NCBI RefSeq assembly: GCF_963677565.1
Contig: NZ_OY781981.1
Span: forward strand, 2,782,001 to 2,846,000
DNA from: an uncultured Draconibacterium sp.
GTDB taxonomy: Bacteria; Bacteroidota; Bacteroidia; Bacteroidales; Prolixibacteraceae
Direction: 5' to 3'
Length of the DNA: 64,000 bases
The notes beneath the pieces are model-generated. The model saw nothing but the letters and a program-made list of their open reading frames with translations. It did not search any database and was not told where the DNA came from. Made by a program: the position numbers and the translations under genes. Positions 45,886 through 55,947 of this stretch are shown one piece after another (the first letter of the stretch is position 1; the number at the start of each line of letters is the position of its first letter).

Positions 45886-48791
45886 TTAACGTAGTCCGAA
45901 ATAAAAATACAAAGTTCGTTTTACCGGTTTATCCATTGTATTTAGTTCACCGGCAGGTCCAAGATTCCATGTGTCGTTGCTGATTCCCATGGCCAGTTTT
46001 GTTCCGAGCGGAGGAATACCATCGAGAAAAGAGATGTTTCCAACAGGCAATGCCGGGTAATTCTGCGACCCCGATATACCGTAAAAATCAAAGAGGCGAA
46101 CGAACAGATCGTCTTCCTGTGCAACAACAGTAAATTTGCCGTCAACGGTATTAAATTCCATCCACGAAACATCGGCGTAATAACCTTTAAACTGCGGACA
46201 TTGCCAGTTGTTATCGCCCGGAAGTACATTGTTGTACAAACGCTGAAAAACATCTAGTCGGCCACCCTGCAAACGGTTTTTCCAAACATGTGCCGGTCCT
46301 TCGCCCAGCCATTTTGCACTGATGATATCCGACTCCGGGAAATCGAAACTGATGCCGGTAAAATACTGTTCGCCTTCCACCCGGTATTCGTAATCCAGCT
46401 GCAGCCAGCCACTGTTGTACATGGTCCAGCTTAGGTTTTTGATGTCGCCGTTGTAGACCATATCAAGGCGGTAGCTGTTGTTGCTTCTGCTATGTTCTAT
46501 ATTTTGCAATTCAGCATTTCCGCTTACCAAAACCGGGCTGTTCGAAAAGGGCAGGGGCAAACCAAAATCGTTGGCGAGCGAACGGATAGTACCATCTTTT
46601 TTGCTAAAAGTTATTGCTATCCCAGAGGCTTTTAACGTGATTAACGAATCGTTCTCGTTAACTTCAACCGTCGCATTAATATCGGTATTGCCAGCCTGTT
46701 GTTGGATGGGTAGAATATTATCTTCTTCAATGCCCAACGCTTTTAGTGCTTTCAAACGCTCTGTTTCGTTTTCGTCCAGTGTTTTCTCTACCAGTTTAAC
46801 CACCTGGTTGGCATTGCCATCGGTCTTCCAGCTCCAGCAGTATATTTCGTCACCGGAAGTATCGAATGCACGCAAATAAAGTGCATCGTATTGTTTGTAA
46901 TTGGCCGGCAGATCCAAAAAAAGTGTTCCTTTCTGAACAGGTGCCACATCAGGACTTTCCGCCGTTCCGCTTTTTATCACTTTATGAAAGGCGCCGCGTT
47001 GTTCGGGCAGACTAAAATCTACCAGTTGCCATTCAAAACGAATCTCTTTCAGATTGGTAAAATGGTAGCGGTTCTCCACCTGAATTGAGCCATCAAAATC
47101 TTCAGGTAATTTCTCCATCCAAATTTTTACGGGGCTGTATATTTCGCGCATGGCATAATAACTGCCTTCTTTTTCGCGGTGAGGTCCAACCAGCCCGTCG
47201 GGGGCGTTTACGCGGTTGGCATCGATAACATTGTCCATATCGGTACGTACCAATCCTTCGTCGGCCAGCACCCACGAAAATCCTCCTGCCGATCGTTTCG
47301 AGTTCCAGAATAACTCCCAAAAGTCGGCCAATGCTGTTGCTCCGCCACCGTCATCTTGCGCATGCAAAAACTCGGTAGGCATGAAAATCAAACCTTCCTC
47401 CAGTATTTTTTTCGAGCTGTAATAATTTTCGTAATGGTTGCAGTCTATTCCGTTAAAATCATTTCCGGGGCGGTGGTGCGCATGAATTACCGGGCGTTTC
47501 GACGGATCGAAAAAACCATAATCGTCGTCCAGTTCCTTGTTGGTACCGCCCTCGTTTCCGTTGCTCCAAAAAATTATGGAAGGATGGTTTACATCGCGGA
47601 TCACCATTTCTTTTACCAGTTTACTGCCCGATTCGGTGTCGTAAGCATTTTGCCATCCGGCCAGTTCATCCAGCACATAAAGCCCCAGCGAGTCGCAATA
47701 CTGAAGAAACGTTTTATCAGGTGGTAGTGCGAACAGCGAACCGCATTCATATTCATGGCTTTAATAAGTTTTACATCATCCAAATCGATTCGCGGATTTA
47801 CACAACGTCCGGTTTCGGGCCAGAATACATGGCGGTTTACGCCTTTCATTTTAATCTTTGTGCCGTTCAGATAAATGCCGTCACCTTCGCGTATTTCAAT
47901 GGTACGGAATCCAAATTTCTCAGTGAGTTCGTAAATGGTTTCACTCTCATTTTTTAAACTAACTTTTACAGCATACAGATTTGGTGTTTCTGCCGTCCAT
48001 GTATTTGGATTTTCGATGTCGCATGACAACTCAAGCAGCGAATCGTCTTTTGAAACTGCACTTTGACATGTTTGTATCAGATTATCATTATTATCGAAAA
48101 TTTGTGCCTCAATAATCTGATCGTTTTCCACATTAACCGGAAAAGTTTCTATTGTAAACGTACCATCTGCTTGCGCATTTATAGCTACCCGGTCGATGTA
48201 ATTTTGGGGCACGGCTTCCAGGTAAACCGGGCGAAAGATGCCTCCAAATATCCAGTAGTCGGCATAACGTTCGGCATGGTTCACCGATGCATTCGACGAC
48301 CACTTATCGACTTTCACTTCCAGCAGATTTTCTTCGTTTGGTTTTAGTTTGTCAGTAATGTCGTATTTAAACCGATAGAACGATCCCTGATGAATGGGCC
48401 CGGCCAACTCTCCGTTTATCTTTACTTCGGTGTCGGTCATCGAGCCTTCAAAAACAATAAATACACGTTTGCCATTCCAGTTTTCAGGCAGGTTGAAACG
48501 ATGTTTATACAGACCACTTTCTTTCGCAAACTCAAACTTCTTTCCGTAGGTACGGTAATCGCGGCCGTAATCGTATTCGCCAAATCCCTGTTGCTCCCAG
48601 TGCGACGGAACTTCAATCCTGGTCCACACACCGCTTTTTCTGCCTGCCGTGCAAAAGAAATCCCATGCAACAGTGTTTTCATTATCGGTGCCCGAGAGGT
48701 ATTTAACTTCTTTTTTTCCTGGATTTGCCCAGCCGACTGTCAGGAGTGCGGCAAGAAAAAATGTTGCGGTAGTTTTTATAAGTAGGTTCAT
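45886..48791 (-). pseudogene. GH2 beta-galactosidase, interrupted by a single-base frameshift
   Basis: The two overlapping frames together encode a ~968-residue GH2 enzyme: signal peptide, jelly-roll (WTRIEVPSHWEQQGFG), Ig-like domains, TIM barrel (KGVNRHVFWPETGR), acid/base in SNGNEGG, a nucleophile candidate in MPTEFLHAQ, and C-terminal beta domains. Near residue 355 the first frame reads SHYHLIKRF where SHYPPDKTFLQYCDSLG is encoded one base out of frame. One C is missing from a CCC run (plus-strand GG at 47723-47724), which restores the gene exactly. The upstream frame stops near 47613; the downstream frame opens at an internal Met (47676). Galactan side-chain removal is likely. Whether the break is biological or an assembly error is open. 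Confidence 0.88.
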
Positions 48792-48801
48792 TGCTCGTGT
48801 T

Positions 48802-50703
48802 TTAATCTATTTGGATGGAGAAGTCCTTCCCCTTAACCTCAATAATGGCTTGGCGCGTATTTTCCTGGTACGACCAGTTATTGGCGCCATAAATACTTTT
48901 GGGTTTGGTTGCCCGGTTAACAAGAATAGTATAATCATGGTCTTTCTGACCTTTCACCTGAATCAGGTTGCCGTTTTGACTGGTGATTACCTCTACTTCC
49001 GAGTAGTAAAATCCATCGCCAAGCGGTTCGTAAAAATACAGCGAGGCATCTTCCTGTTTCAGAATATACAGGCTGAATTTCGCTGAATACAAGGTGCTAT
49101 CTCCATTAATCAGCGCTTGCGTTTCTGTTGGATTGACCGGGATAATAACAGCATCGGCATTGCGGTTGATGGTTTGAAACTGTTCTTCAAGCGTGTGGAT
49201 TGTTGCTTCCTGAACCGATTGTGATTTGGTTTTTATTAATTCGGGTTGCTGAATATTATTACACTCAATAAGCTCGATGGGTTGGCCGGTAGCCGTTTTT
49301 AGCACAACGTTTTTCATGGTCCAATCGCTGGCATAACTCAGCTGGCCGCTTTCTTCAGCTTCTACCGAAACATTTTTCCAGCTGATGTTGTGAATGTGAC
49401 GTTCGGAATAAGCATTGGCATAAAATGCACGTTTAGCCTTTTCCACTTTTATATCGCTGAGTGTTATGTTTCTGAATTCAGGAATTCCCTTTTCTTCGGG
49501 AACGACACGCTGACTCAGTACCCGCCAACGATCCTTTATTTCCGCTTCAGGAATATTGTCGGGAATAGTGCAGTAGCTGTATTCTGGGTACCAGTTCAGT
49601 TCAAAATGAAAAGGATTAGCTACGTTCTCCATTTTTATGTCGTGAAAATGAATGTTCTCGATAACTCCGCCACGTACTTTGGCCGATTTAAAACGTATCC
49701 CGATATTGGTACCAATGGCTTTTAACCCATAAACTTCGATGTTACGCATGCCGCCCGAGGTTTCACTTCCCAGTGTAATTAAACCATGACCGGCGCGAGT
49801 GATACAATTCCGGTAAACGATATTTTCGGCCGGACGGTTTACACGCAATCCGTCAGCGTCTTTCCCCGCCTTTATGCACAGATTATCGTCGTTGCAATCG
49901 ATGTCGCAATTCTCCACCAGTACATCTTTTGAGGAGTCGGTATCCACTCCATCAGAACTTGGCCCGTGGCCGCCAATGTTGTTGCGAACCACCAATCCGT
50001 CAACATGTACGCGGGTACTGTAGGTCAGCGAAATGGTCCAGAATCCCGCACGTTTTACGGTAAAGTCTTTCAGCAGCACATCTTCCGATTTCCAGATAAC
50101 GACAGGGCGCACACGCTCGCAATCGTAATCAACGGCCCAGCGAATACCTTTGTCTTTGTACTCGCCCCACATGCCACCACTGTATTTCGGATCGCCCCAG
50201 AATTTATCCCACCAGTATTTGCCGTTTCCGTCGATCACTCCTTTTCCGGTAATACGCACATTTTTCTCATTGTAAACATTGATCAGCGCCGCCGGCCATT
50301 CCATTTCTATTCCGGCAATTCGTGTCCACTTTCGCGGGTAATAATCGTTATTTTGAATGGCCTGAATCACCACTCCCTCCCCAATGTGCAGATCCACGTT
50401 CGATTTTACAAAAAGGGCTCCTGACAAATACGTTCCTATGGGGAAAATTACTTTGCCACCTCCGGCTTCTGTTGCTGCGTCAATGGTATTTTGAATGGCT
50501 TCAGTGGCCAGAGTTATTCCATCGGCAACCGCTCCAAAATCGGCTACATTGAAAGTTTTGTCCGGAATCGTAGCGAAGTCGTCATTATAAAAAATACTTT
50601 CCAAATGTTTTACCAGCTCACTTTTGTGTGCTTCTTTTGTGGCCCTTTGCGAACAGGATAAAAGCAGCGACAAAAATATAATGGTTATCGATAATCGTTT
50701 CAT
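48802..50703 (-). CDS. GH28 polygalacturonase/rhamnogalacturonase with C-terminal extension
   Basis: A 633-residue exported lipoprotein (signal ending LLLSC) with a right-handed beta helix. GH28 motifs are present: SSDGVDTDSS (in place of NTD), CNDDNLCIKAG with the paired catalytic Asp residues, GHGLITLGS and RFKSAKVRGG. GH28 normally ends near residue 470-480; here about 150 further residues follow, with a strand-rich unrecognised segment (SLYFYEPLGDGFYYSEVEV). It lies between GH106 (1-base gap) and GH2 in an RG-I operon, suggesting exo-action on galacturonic acid or rhamnogalacturonan ends. The extension may be a binding module. Confidence 0.92.
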   Translation of the reverse strand: MKRLSITIIFLSLLLSCSQRATKEAHKSELVKHLESIFYNDDFATIPDKTFNVADFGAVADGITLATEAIQNTIDAATEAGGGKVIFPIGTYLSGALFVKSNVDLHIGEGVVIQAIQNNDYYPRKWTRIAGIEMEWPAALINVYNEKNVRITGKGVIDGNGKYWWDKFWGDPKYSGGMWGEYKDKGIRWAVDYDCERVRPVVIWKSEDVLLKDFTVKRAGFWTISLTYSTRVHVDGLVVRNNIGGHGPSSDGVDTDSSKDVLVENCDIDCNDDNLCIKAGKDADGLRVNRPAENIVYRNCITRAGHGLITLGSETSGGMRNIEVYGLKAIGTNIGIRFKSAKVRGGVIENIHFHDIKMENVANPFHFELNWYPEYSYCTIPDNIPEAEIKDRWRVLSQRVVPEEKGIPEFRNITLSDIKVEKAKRAFYANAYSERHIHNISWKNVSVEAEESGQLSYASDWTMKNVVLKTATGQPIELIECNNIQQPELIKTKSQSVQEATIHTLEEQFQTINRNADAVIIPVNPTETQALINGDSTLYSAKFSLYILKQEDASLYFYEPLGDGFYYSEVEVITSQNGNLIQVKGQKDHDYTILVNRATKPKSIYGANNWSYQENTRQAIIEVKGKDFSIQID

Positions 50704-50704
50704 T

Positions 50705-53551
50705 TTAATTGTTTTGATCCTTTTCTGTTAGTTGAATAATTCGCACCGGTCCCAACAGTCCCGAAGGAAGTGGCTCCCAGTTTGCTGCCGTAAAAGTGCC
50801 GTCTGCACCAACGTTTTCTCTTTCGTGAGCCGCAAAGTTGATATTGTAGAATTTCTTGTAGTTCATGTTATTCTTGTCCATATCGATAATGCGGTTGGCC
50901 ATCAGGTTGGTAACTTTTAACTCTAGCGAATTTTCAGCTTGTAGCAATTCTTTGGGCAGTACAATTTGAAAAACCGGACCGATCAGAGTCCCTAAATAAT
51001 TTTCATTTAGCCACACTTCGGCTGATTCGTGTACTTCTCCCAAATCAAGTAGATAATTATTTTCGCTGTTTTCAGGTATTTCAAAATTGGTTTTATAACT
51101 GGCTGTACCCGAGAACTTTTGCAGCTCTTCTGATTGTGCTGACCACGATGTTAATCCTGTGGTCTTATAAGACGCAGGCAAAGTTGGCCCTCCTTTTTCA
51201 AAGGTGATTTCCCATTCCCCATTTAGTTCTGTTTTTGTGTTTGATTGTTGCCAAAGTGGATTAGGTTCAGCTGTTACTTTGTTAGAATACCATTGCAGAA
51301 TTAATGTTTCACCGGGTTTTAATTGGAGGTAAACCTGTGTTTGTCTTTCGTCATTTTTTTGAGTAAGTGCTTTCCCAAAAGTTTTAGTCATTGGATTAAA
51401 CAAAACTGCTTCTTTGCCTGATTTCTGAACGTTGATCCATTGATCAAGTGGTTTCTCTGTCCAATTTGCGATAAAGTAGCAAGCTCCTTCTTTACGTTCA
51501 ACCCGGTTATACCAAAGTCCTTGCGGAGCTAATTCTTCACCGTAAACTCCAGTAGCATTTAATAGGCTTTGTACGTTCTCACCAACCAGAATTTTTCCAT
51601 TGCCAGATGTTGCTGACAGGTAATTTTCTTCAGTCTTAAATTGTAGTTTTTTAAGTAGTCTATTTATCTCAGCTTGTTGATTTTCAAAATTGTTTAATCC
51701 CGGAACTTTTACGGGAATTTTATTCTCAAAGATTATAGTTGCTCCGTCTTGTGCCAACGTAAAAAGGTGTTTTAATGTCTCCAAAGGCATTGACGTACAA
51801 TCAGGAATAAGAATGGTTTTGTATACGGCTCCCGCAGACTGAATTTCGCCTTTCGAGAAGTTCAATTTCTTGATCTGCCTGTCGGAAATATAATCAAACG
51901 ATTGTCCCTGGGCAAGGAGCTCATTGCTGATTTTAGCAGTCAGTTCTTCGCTGTGGCCGCCAAAATGCGGAAGGATATTCCGGTCTCTTTCCGTCCATAC
52001 ATCGTAAATGGGAAAATACAACAGGATGTCGTTATCGGGTGTTGAATTTTGAATAAACGACTGGCAGTTGGCGATGTAATTATTCACCGTTTTTAAATCG
52101 TTCCACCAGGTGTTGGTTGGCGCAAATTGAACAGCTGCGTAAAACATCCATCCGGGCCATTTTTCTTCCAGGGGTGAGTAAGGCGTACCGTGATAAACGA
52201 TGTGGTTAACCCCGTTTCTAAGATAATTGTCGGCATTTTGTTTTACATCGGCCAGGGTGCTTAAAAAGTGTTCGTTGAGCCAGGTAGCAGCTTCGCAGGC
52301 AATTAGCGGTTTCCCCGAAGTATGTCCGGCAGATGTTGCCATTTTTATGCGCATCGGGTCAGTTCCTTCAGTTTCAGGAATGTGACTGGCTTCGTACAGA
52401 TCCAAAATTGCCGCTGGTGAACCATGTGCCTGGTTGCGGATGATTGCATTGTGCGATTCGGCCCAATCTGCCCATACAACGGTGAATTTTTCCAACAGTA
52501 AATCGGAAATGGTTTCGCGGTAATCGCACAAAACACGCTGGTTGGTCTCTTCATCCAGACCGCCAAAAAGCGCAGGAAGTTTTGTCTTCAGATTGTAGCC
52601 TCTGCGTTTTTCAAACTCTTCAAAAAAGAGGGGAGTCCAGTTGGCATCGCCGTATGCGTCATCAACTTCGTATGAGTCGTTAAAAAATGCCCGAAGCCCT
52701 GACAAATAGATGTCTTTGGCATTTTTATCAAAATCGGCTAAAAACAGTTTTGTGGCCTCTTCCGAAAAATGGTCGATCACATTTCCTTCGCCACCGGTTC
52801 CCGCACGCTCTACCATTTTGCCGTGCCAGCCCTGAAAAACTGCGTATAAATCCCAGTTTCCTTCGGGAGCTGCCCAATCGAGAATCCCGTTTGCGTTAAC
52901 GAAACTAGTTAAATCAATAGATTTCCCTTGTTCGTTAAAAGCCATCAACGTTTGCAGTGGAAGCGGCTTTTCGAATCTTACCTGGTCGAGTGCTAATTCC
53001 TGTAAATTTGTATTGCTGCTGATGGGGAATTTTACTTCCGAGATATCCACTTTTTTATTTACGGCACGTACTAATGAAGGCTGAATAAACTCAACTTTTT
53101 CTGTTAGTTTTTCGCCTGTTTTTAGGTGGTACTTTTTATACTGAAGGTTTTTGCAGGCGTGTTCTGCATCAATCCACGGACCGCCAAACGGCCAGCCCGA
53201 AGCATTGGCCAGATCAACTCCCAAACCAAGACGATTCGCTTCTTTTAATGTATGTTCAAACATATCCATCCATTGCGCCGATTGAAAAGAAATGGATTTG
53301 TCTTCGTCGCCTTTTACATCGTAAATGGGTGTAATTTCTACACCTCCAAAACCTGCTTTGGCCAATACTTCGAGATTGGCGGTTAAGTTGGTTTTGTCAA
53401 CTGCACTTCCGTGCCACCACCAGCGTGTCCAGGGTTTGGTTTCGTTATTTTGTTCCGGCCACTGCGGGACTGTCGTTTTTTCGCACGATGAGAACACCAG
53501 AATAGTACAAATAAACAGGATCAATCGGTGTATGTTTATGGCTTGTCTCAT
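50705..53551 (-). CDS. GH106 alpha-L-rhamnosidase
   Basis: A 948-residue exported lipoprotein (signal ending LVFSSC). Family marks are PWTRWWWHGSAV near the mature N-terminus, GGVEITPIYD, DLANASGWPFGGPW, FFNDSYEVD and NQAHGSPAAILDLYEASH, with calcium- and sugar-binding acidic residues, plus a C-terminal jelly-roll (GEVHESAEVWLNENYLGTL) bearing a galactose-binding-like fold. Length is typical. It removes alpha-L-rhamnose from RG-I or RG-II fragments. It sits 25 bases after GH42 and 1 base before GH28, consistent with stepwise RG-I backbone depolymerisation. Confidence 0.94.
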   Translation of the reverse strand: MRQAINIHRLILFICTILVFSSCEKTTVPQWPEQNNETKPWTRWWWHGSAVDKTNLTANLEVLAKAGFGGVEITPIYDVKGDEDKSISFQSAQWMDMFEHTLKEANRLGLGVDLANASGWPFGGPWIDAEHACKNLQYKKYHLKTGEKLTEKVEFIQPSLVRAVNKKVDISEVKFPISSNTNLQELALDQVRFEKPLPLQTLMAFNEQGKSIDLTSFVNANGILDWAAPEGNWDLYAVFQGWHGKMVERAGTGGEGNVIDHFSEEATKLFLADFDKNAKDIYLSGLRAFFNDSYEVDDAYGDANWTPLFFEEFEKRRGYNLKTKLPALFGGLDEETNQRVLCDYRETISDLLLEKFTVVWADWAESHNAIIRNQAHGSPAAILDLYEASHIPETEGTDPMRIKMATSAGHTSGKPLIACEAATWLNEHFLSTLADVKQNADNYLRNGVNHIVYHGTPYSPLEEKWPGWMFYAAVQFAPTNTWWNDLKTVNNYIANCQSFIQNSTPDNDILLYFPIYDVWTERDRNILPHFGGHSEELTAKISNELLAQGQSFDYISDRQIKKLNFSKGEIQSAGAVYKTILIPDCTSMPLETLKHLFTLAQDGATIIFENKIPVKVPGLNNFENQQAEINRLLKKLQFKTEENYLSATSGNGKILVGENVQSLLNATGVYGEELAPQGLWYNRVERKEGACYFIANWTEKPLDQWINVQKSGKEAVLFNPMTKTFGKALTQKNDERQTQVYLQLKPGETLILQWYSNKVTAEPNPLWQQSNTKTELNGEWEITFEKGGPTLPASYKTTGLTSWSAQSEELQKFSGTASYKTNFEIPENSENNYLLDLGEVHESAEVWLNENYLGTLIGPVFQIVLPKELLQAENSLELKVTNLMANRIIDMDKNNMNYKKFYNINFAAHERENVGADGTFTAANWEPLPSGLLGPVRIIQLTEKDQNN

Positions 53552-53576
53552 CGGCAGAAATTATTTTATCGTTGAT

Positions 53577-55676
53577 TTATTTTGTTTTCCATACAAGTAC
53601 ACCGGCAGTTGGAATGTTTTTGTCTCCAATCAGAATTTCTGTATTGGCAGGTAATTCCATATCGTAATCAATATTGGAGTAATTCACTGCAATTCCGTAA
53701 CCGTCGCGGTATTCAACCATAACACCTTCGGGATAATCTTTTACATCGATAGCGAGACGATCGTACAATTTATCAAGAACCGCACGCTCCAGTTTCCCAT
53801 CGTGACTGTCGGCGCCAACATAAGTAACAGTGCCGTTGCCCAAATTATTGAATGTTACAGCTGTTTTCCCTGTATAATAATCCCCACTAAAAGTTCCCCA
53901 GCTTTCGGTGCCGTTGTTGGTGTGCATAATGTCTCCCCAGGTTGTCCAGGCGTATTTCTTATTATCCATTACCACTGTGTCGGGAGCAAAAGGACGGAGT
54001 AAATCGTAGAATTCAATTTCACCGCCAATCAATTCGTAAAGCGGCTCGGCATGTTTTGCCTGCCACAGATGTCCCAACTCATCCTGATGTCCGGTACGAA
54101 CCGACATAACCAGGTTGCCACCGTCCTTTACATATTCCGTGAGCTTGTCAACCAACTCTAAACTCATTTGTTGGTAAGCCGGAAGAACGAGTACCGGATA
54201 CTGAGAAAAATCCATAGTGTCGCGAATAAAATCAACCGGTGCGCCAAATGCTTTCAGGGCTTTATAGTATTTTAATACATGAGCTTCTGTATCCCAAACA
54301 TTGGTTTGTTTGTTGTTGTTTATGGCAACCGTGTTGTCCGGATCGTACAAAATAGCCGTCTTTCTGTTTAGATAATCCTGAGGAATTTGCCCTTCAGAAG
54401 GATTGTTTCGCAGTACTTCAATTTCCTTGATAAACGCTTCATATTCCAGACCGCCCGGTGTTGGTGTTACGCCATCGGGACCAACAATTCCGTAGTGGTA
54501 CTGTTCGTAGCCGTAAATAGGCGCGCGGAAACGGTAAGTGCAGGTAAATTGGCTGCCTCCGGCAAATACGTGCCATAACCACAAACGTACTGCTCCCGGC
54601 AATGGTTGCGAGTTGATCGATCCCCAGTTTACCTGTCCGGGTTGCAATTCCATCACCCCGTAAATGGGCGATAAAGGCCTGAAATAATCGTTGGCCATGG
54701 CAATGCGCGAGTATTCACCAACACGGTAACCTTTTGGGCCAATTCCGTGGTGCTCGCCGTAAATCATGTAACGGGTGTAGGTAATAAAGTCGAGTTCTTT
54801 ACTGGCGCCAACATAACGTGCGTCGTAGTAAGGGATATAGTTGGTAGTGATCCACTGATCGGGATTGGCGTAAGGACGAATGACCTTTGCCTGGTCATCC
54901 AGAAAACTTGATGTTTCGTAATCGCAAAAACGACTGTGATCCAAACGCTGGTAAAGGTTCATTCCCCATTGCGAGTGCTTTGGGATGTTTATCTGGTTGA
55001 AACTGGTGTAAGTGCCACTCCAGAAGTTGGTTCCCCAGGCATCGTTCAGTGTTTCAATATCTCCGTATTTTTTTTGCAACCACGCTCTGAAACGTTCTTG
55101 GGCATCATCGCCATAATCTACATTGGCGGCAGGTTCGTTATCCAGTTGCCAGCCAAAAATCCGGTCGTCGTTGCCATAATGTTTGGCCAGTTCTTCTATC
55201 ATTTTCAGTGAATAACTACGGTAATATTCATTCGAGAATGATGCATGTTGGCGCGATCCGTGATCCATCGAAGTTCCGTTTTCGTGTTGTTTGAGAATAT
55301 CGGGATGTTTACGAACCAACCAAACGGGTGGGGTAGCGGTTGATGTACACATTACCACTTTCATGTTGTATTTGTCGGCCAGCGCCACTGCTTTATCAAG
55401 CCATGAAAAGTCATAAACGCCTTCTTCTGGCTCCAATTGTGCCCACGCAAACTCGGCAAAGTGGGTAAATTCGAAACCCATTTCTGCCAACTTTTTAATA
55501 TCGCGTTCCCACTGGCTTTCGTCCCAGTGCTCCGGGTAATAATAGGCGCCTACAGAAGTCAAGTCTTCAGGTGGAAAAAAGTTCACTTGTTGGGCGGAAC
55601 TGCTAAAAACACCAAAACAGAAAAACAGAAAACCAAACAGTATAAATTTAGAATGGAAAGATGGTCTTTTCTTCAT
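53577..55676 (-). CDS. GH42 beta-galactosidase
   Basis: A 699-residue secreted enzyme with a long signal peptide (cleavage near SSSAQQ). The barrel begins VGAYYYPEHWDESQWERDI; acid/base E181 is in GWQLDNEPA and nucleophile E343 in GVMELQPGQVNW. A trimerisation-like glutamine-amidotransferase-fold domain (SRTGHQDELGHLW region) and a beta domain follow, as in the family. Many GH42 enzymes cleave beta-1,4-galactan oligosaccharides, fitting RG-I side chains. It is the first gene of the leftward operon to GH43 at 43688; a spacer with hairpins separates it from PL1. Confidence 0.95.
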   Translation of the reverse strand: MKKRPSFHSKFILFGFLFFCFGVFSSSAQQVNFFPPEDLTSVGAYYYPEHWDESQWERDIKKLAEMGFEFTHFAEFAWAQLEPEEGVYDFSWLDKAVALADKYNMKVVMCTSTATPPVWLVRKHPDILKQHENGTSMDHGSRQHASFSNEYYRSYSLKMIEELAKHYGNDDRIFGWQLDNEPAANVDYGDDAQERFRAWLQKKYGDIETLNDAWGTNFWSGTYTSFNQINIPKHSQWGMNLYQRLDHSRFCDYETSSFLDDQAKVIRPYANPDQWITTNYIPYYDARYVGASKELDFITYTRYMIYGEHHGIGPKGYRVGEYSRIAMANDYFRPLSPIYGVMELQPGQVNWGSINSQPLPGAVRLWLWHVFAGGSQFTCTYRFRAPIYGYEQYHYGIVGPDGVTPTPGGLEYEAFIKEIEVLRNNPSEGQIPQDYLNRKTAILYDPDNTVAINNNKQTNVWDTEAHVLKYYKALKAFGAPVDFIRDTMDFSQYPVLVLPAYQQMSLELVDKLTEYVKDGGNLVMSVRTGHQDELGHLWQAKHAEPLYELIGGEIEFYDLLRPFAPDTVVMDNKKYAWTTWGDIMHTNNGTESWGTFSGDYYTGKTAVTFNNLGNGTVTYVGADSHDGKLERAVLDKLYDRLAIDVKDYPEGVMVEYRDGYGIAVNYSNIDYDMELPANTEILIGDKNIPTAGVLVWKTK

Positions 55677-55947
55677 GACAATAATTTAAATTTTAATTTC
55701 AGAAAGCTTCGTTTTTTTAATGACGTACTTACTTTCCAAAGTATCTATACGCCGGGAACAAAATTAAATGAAAGTAAGAAAAGAAAGGGGTGGATTTGTT
55801 AAACTATTGGGTATAAAAAATAAAATTCTAATGGTACTATTTTGATTTTTTCTCTTTTAACGGTCGAGGTCAAAGCATCGCAGTCTTCCTGCGTTTTATG
55901 CCGGCCTTCCCTAAAAGGAAAGGCCTCTTTTGGCCTGATCCCAAAGT
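55677..55947. promoter_or_regulatory. spacer between PL1 and GH42 operons, with hairpins
   Basis: No gene is seen in this 271-base stretch. Near the PL1 end, GGCCTTCC (55903-55910) and GGAAAGGCC (55917-55925) form a stem with one bulge that could end the upstream operon, although no U tract follows on the minus strand. A CGCAG/CTGCG hairpin (55879-55893) lies beside it. The GH42 promoter must lie in the remaining A/T-rich part; I could not fix its elements. Confidence 0.5.
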
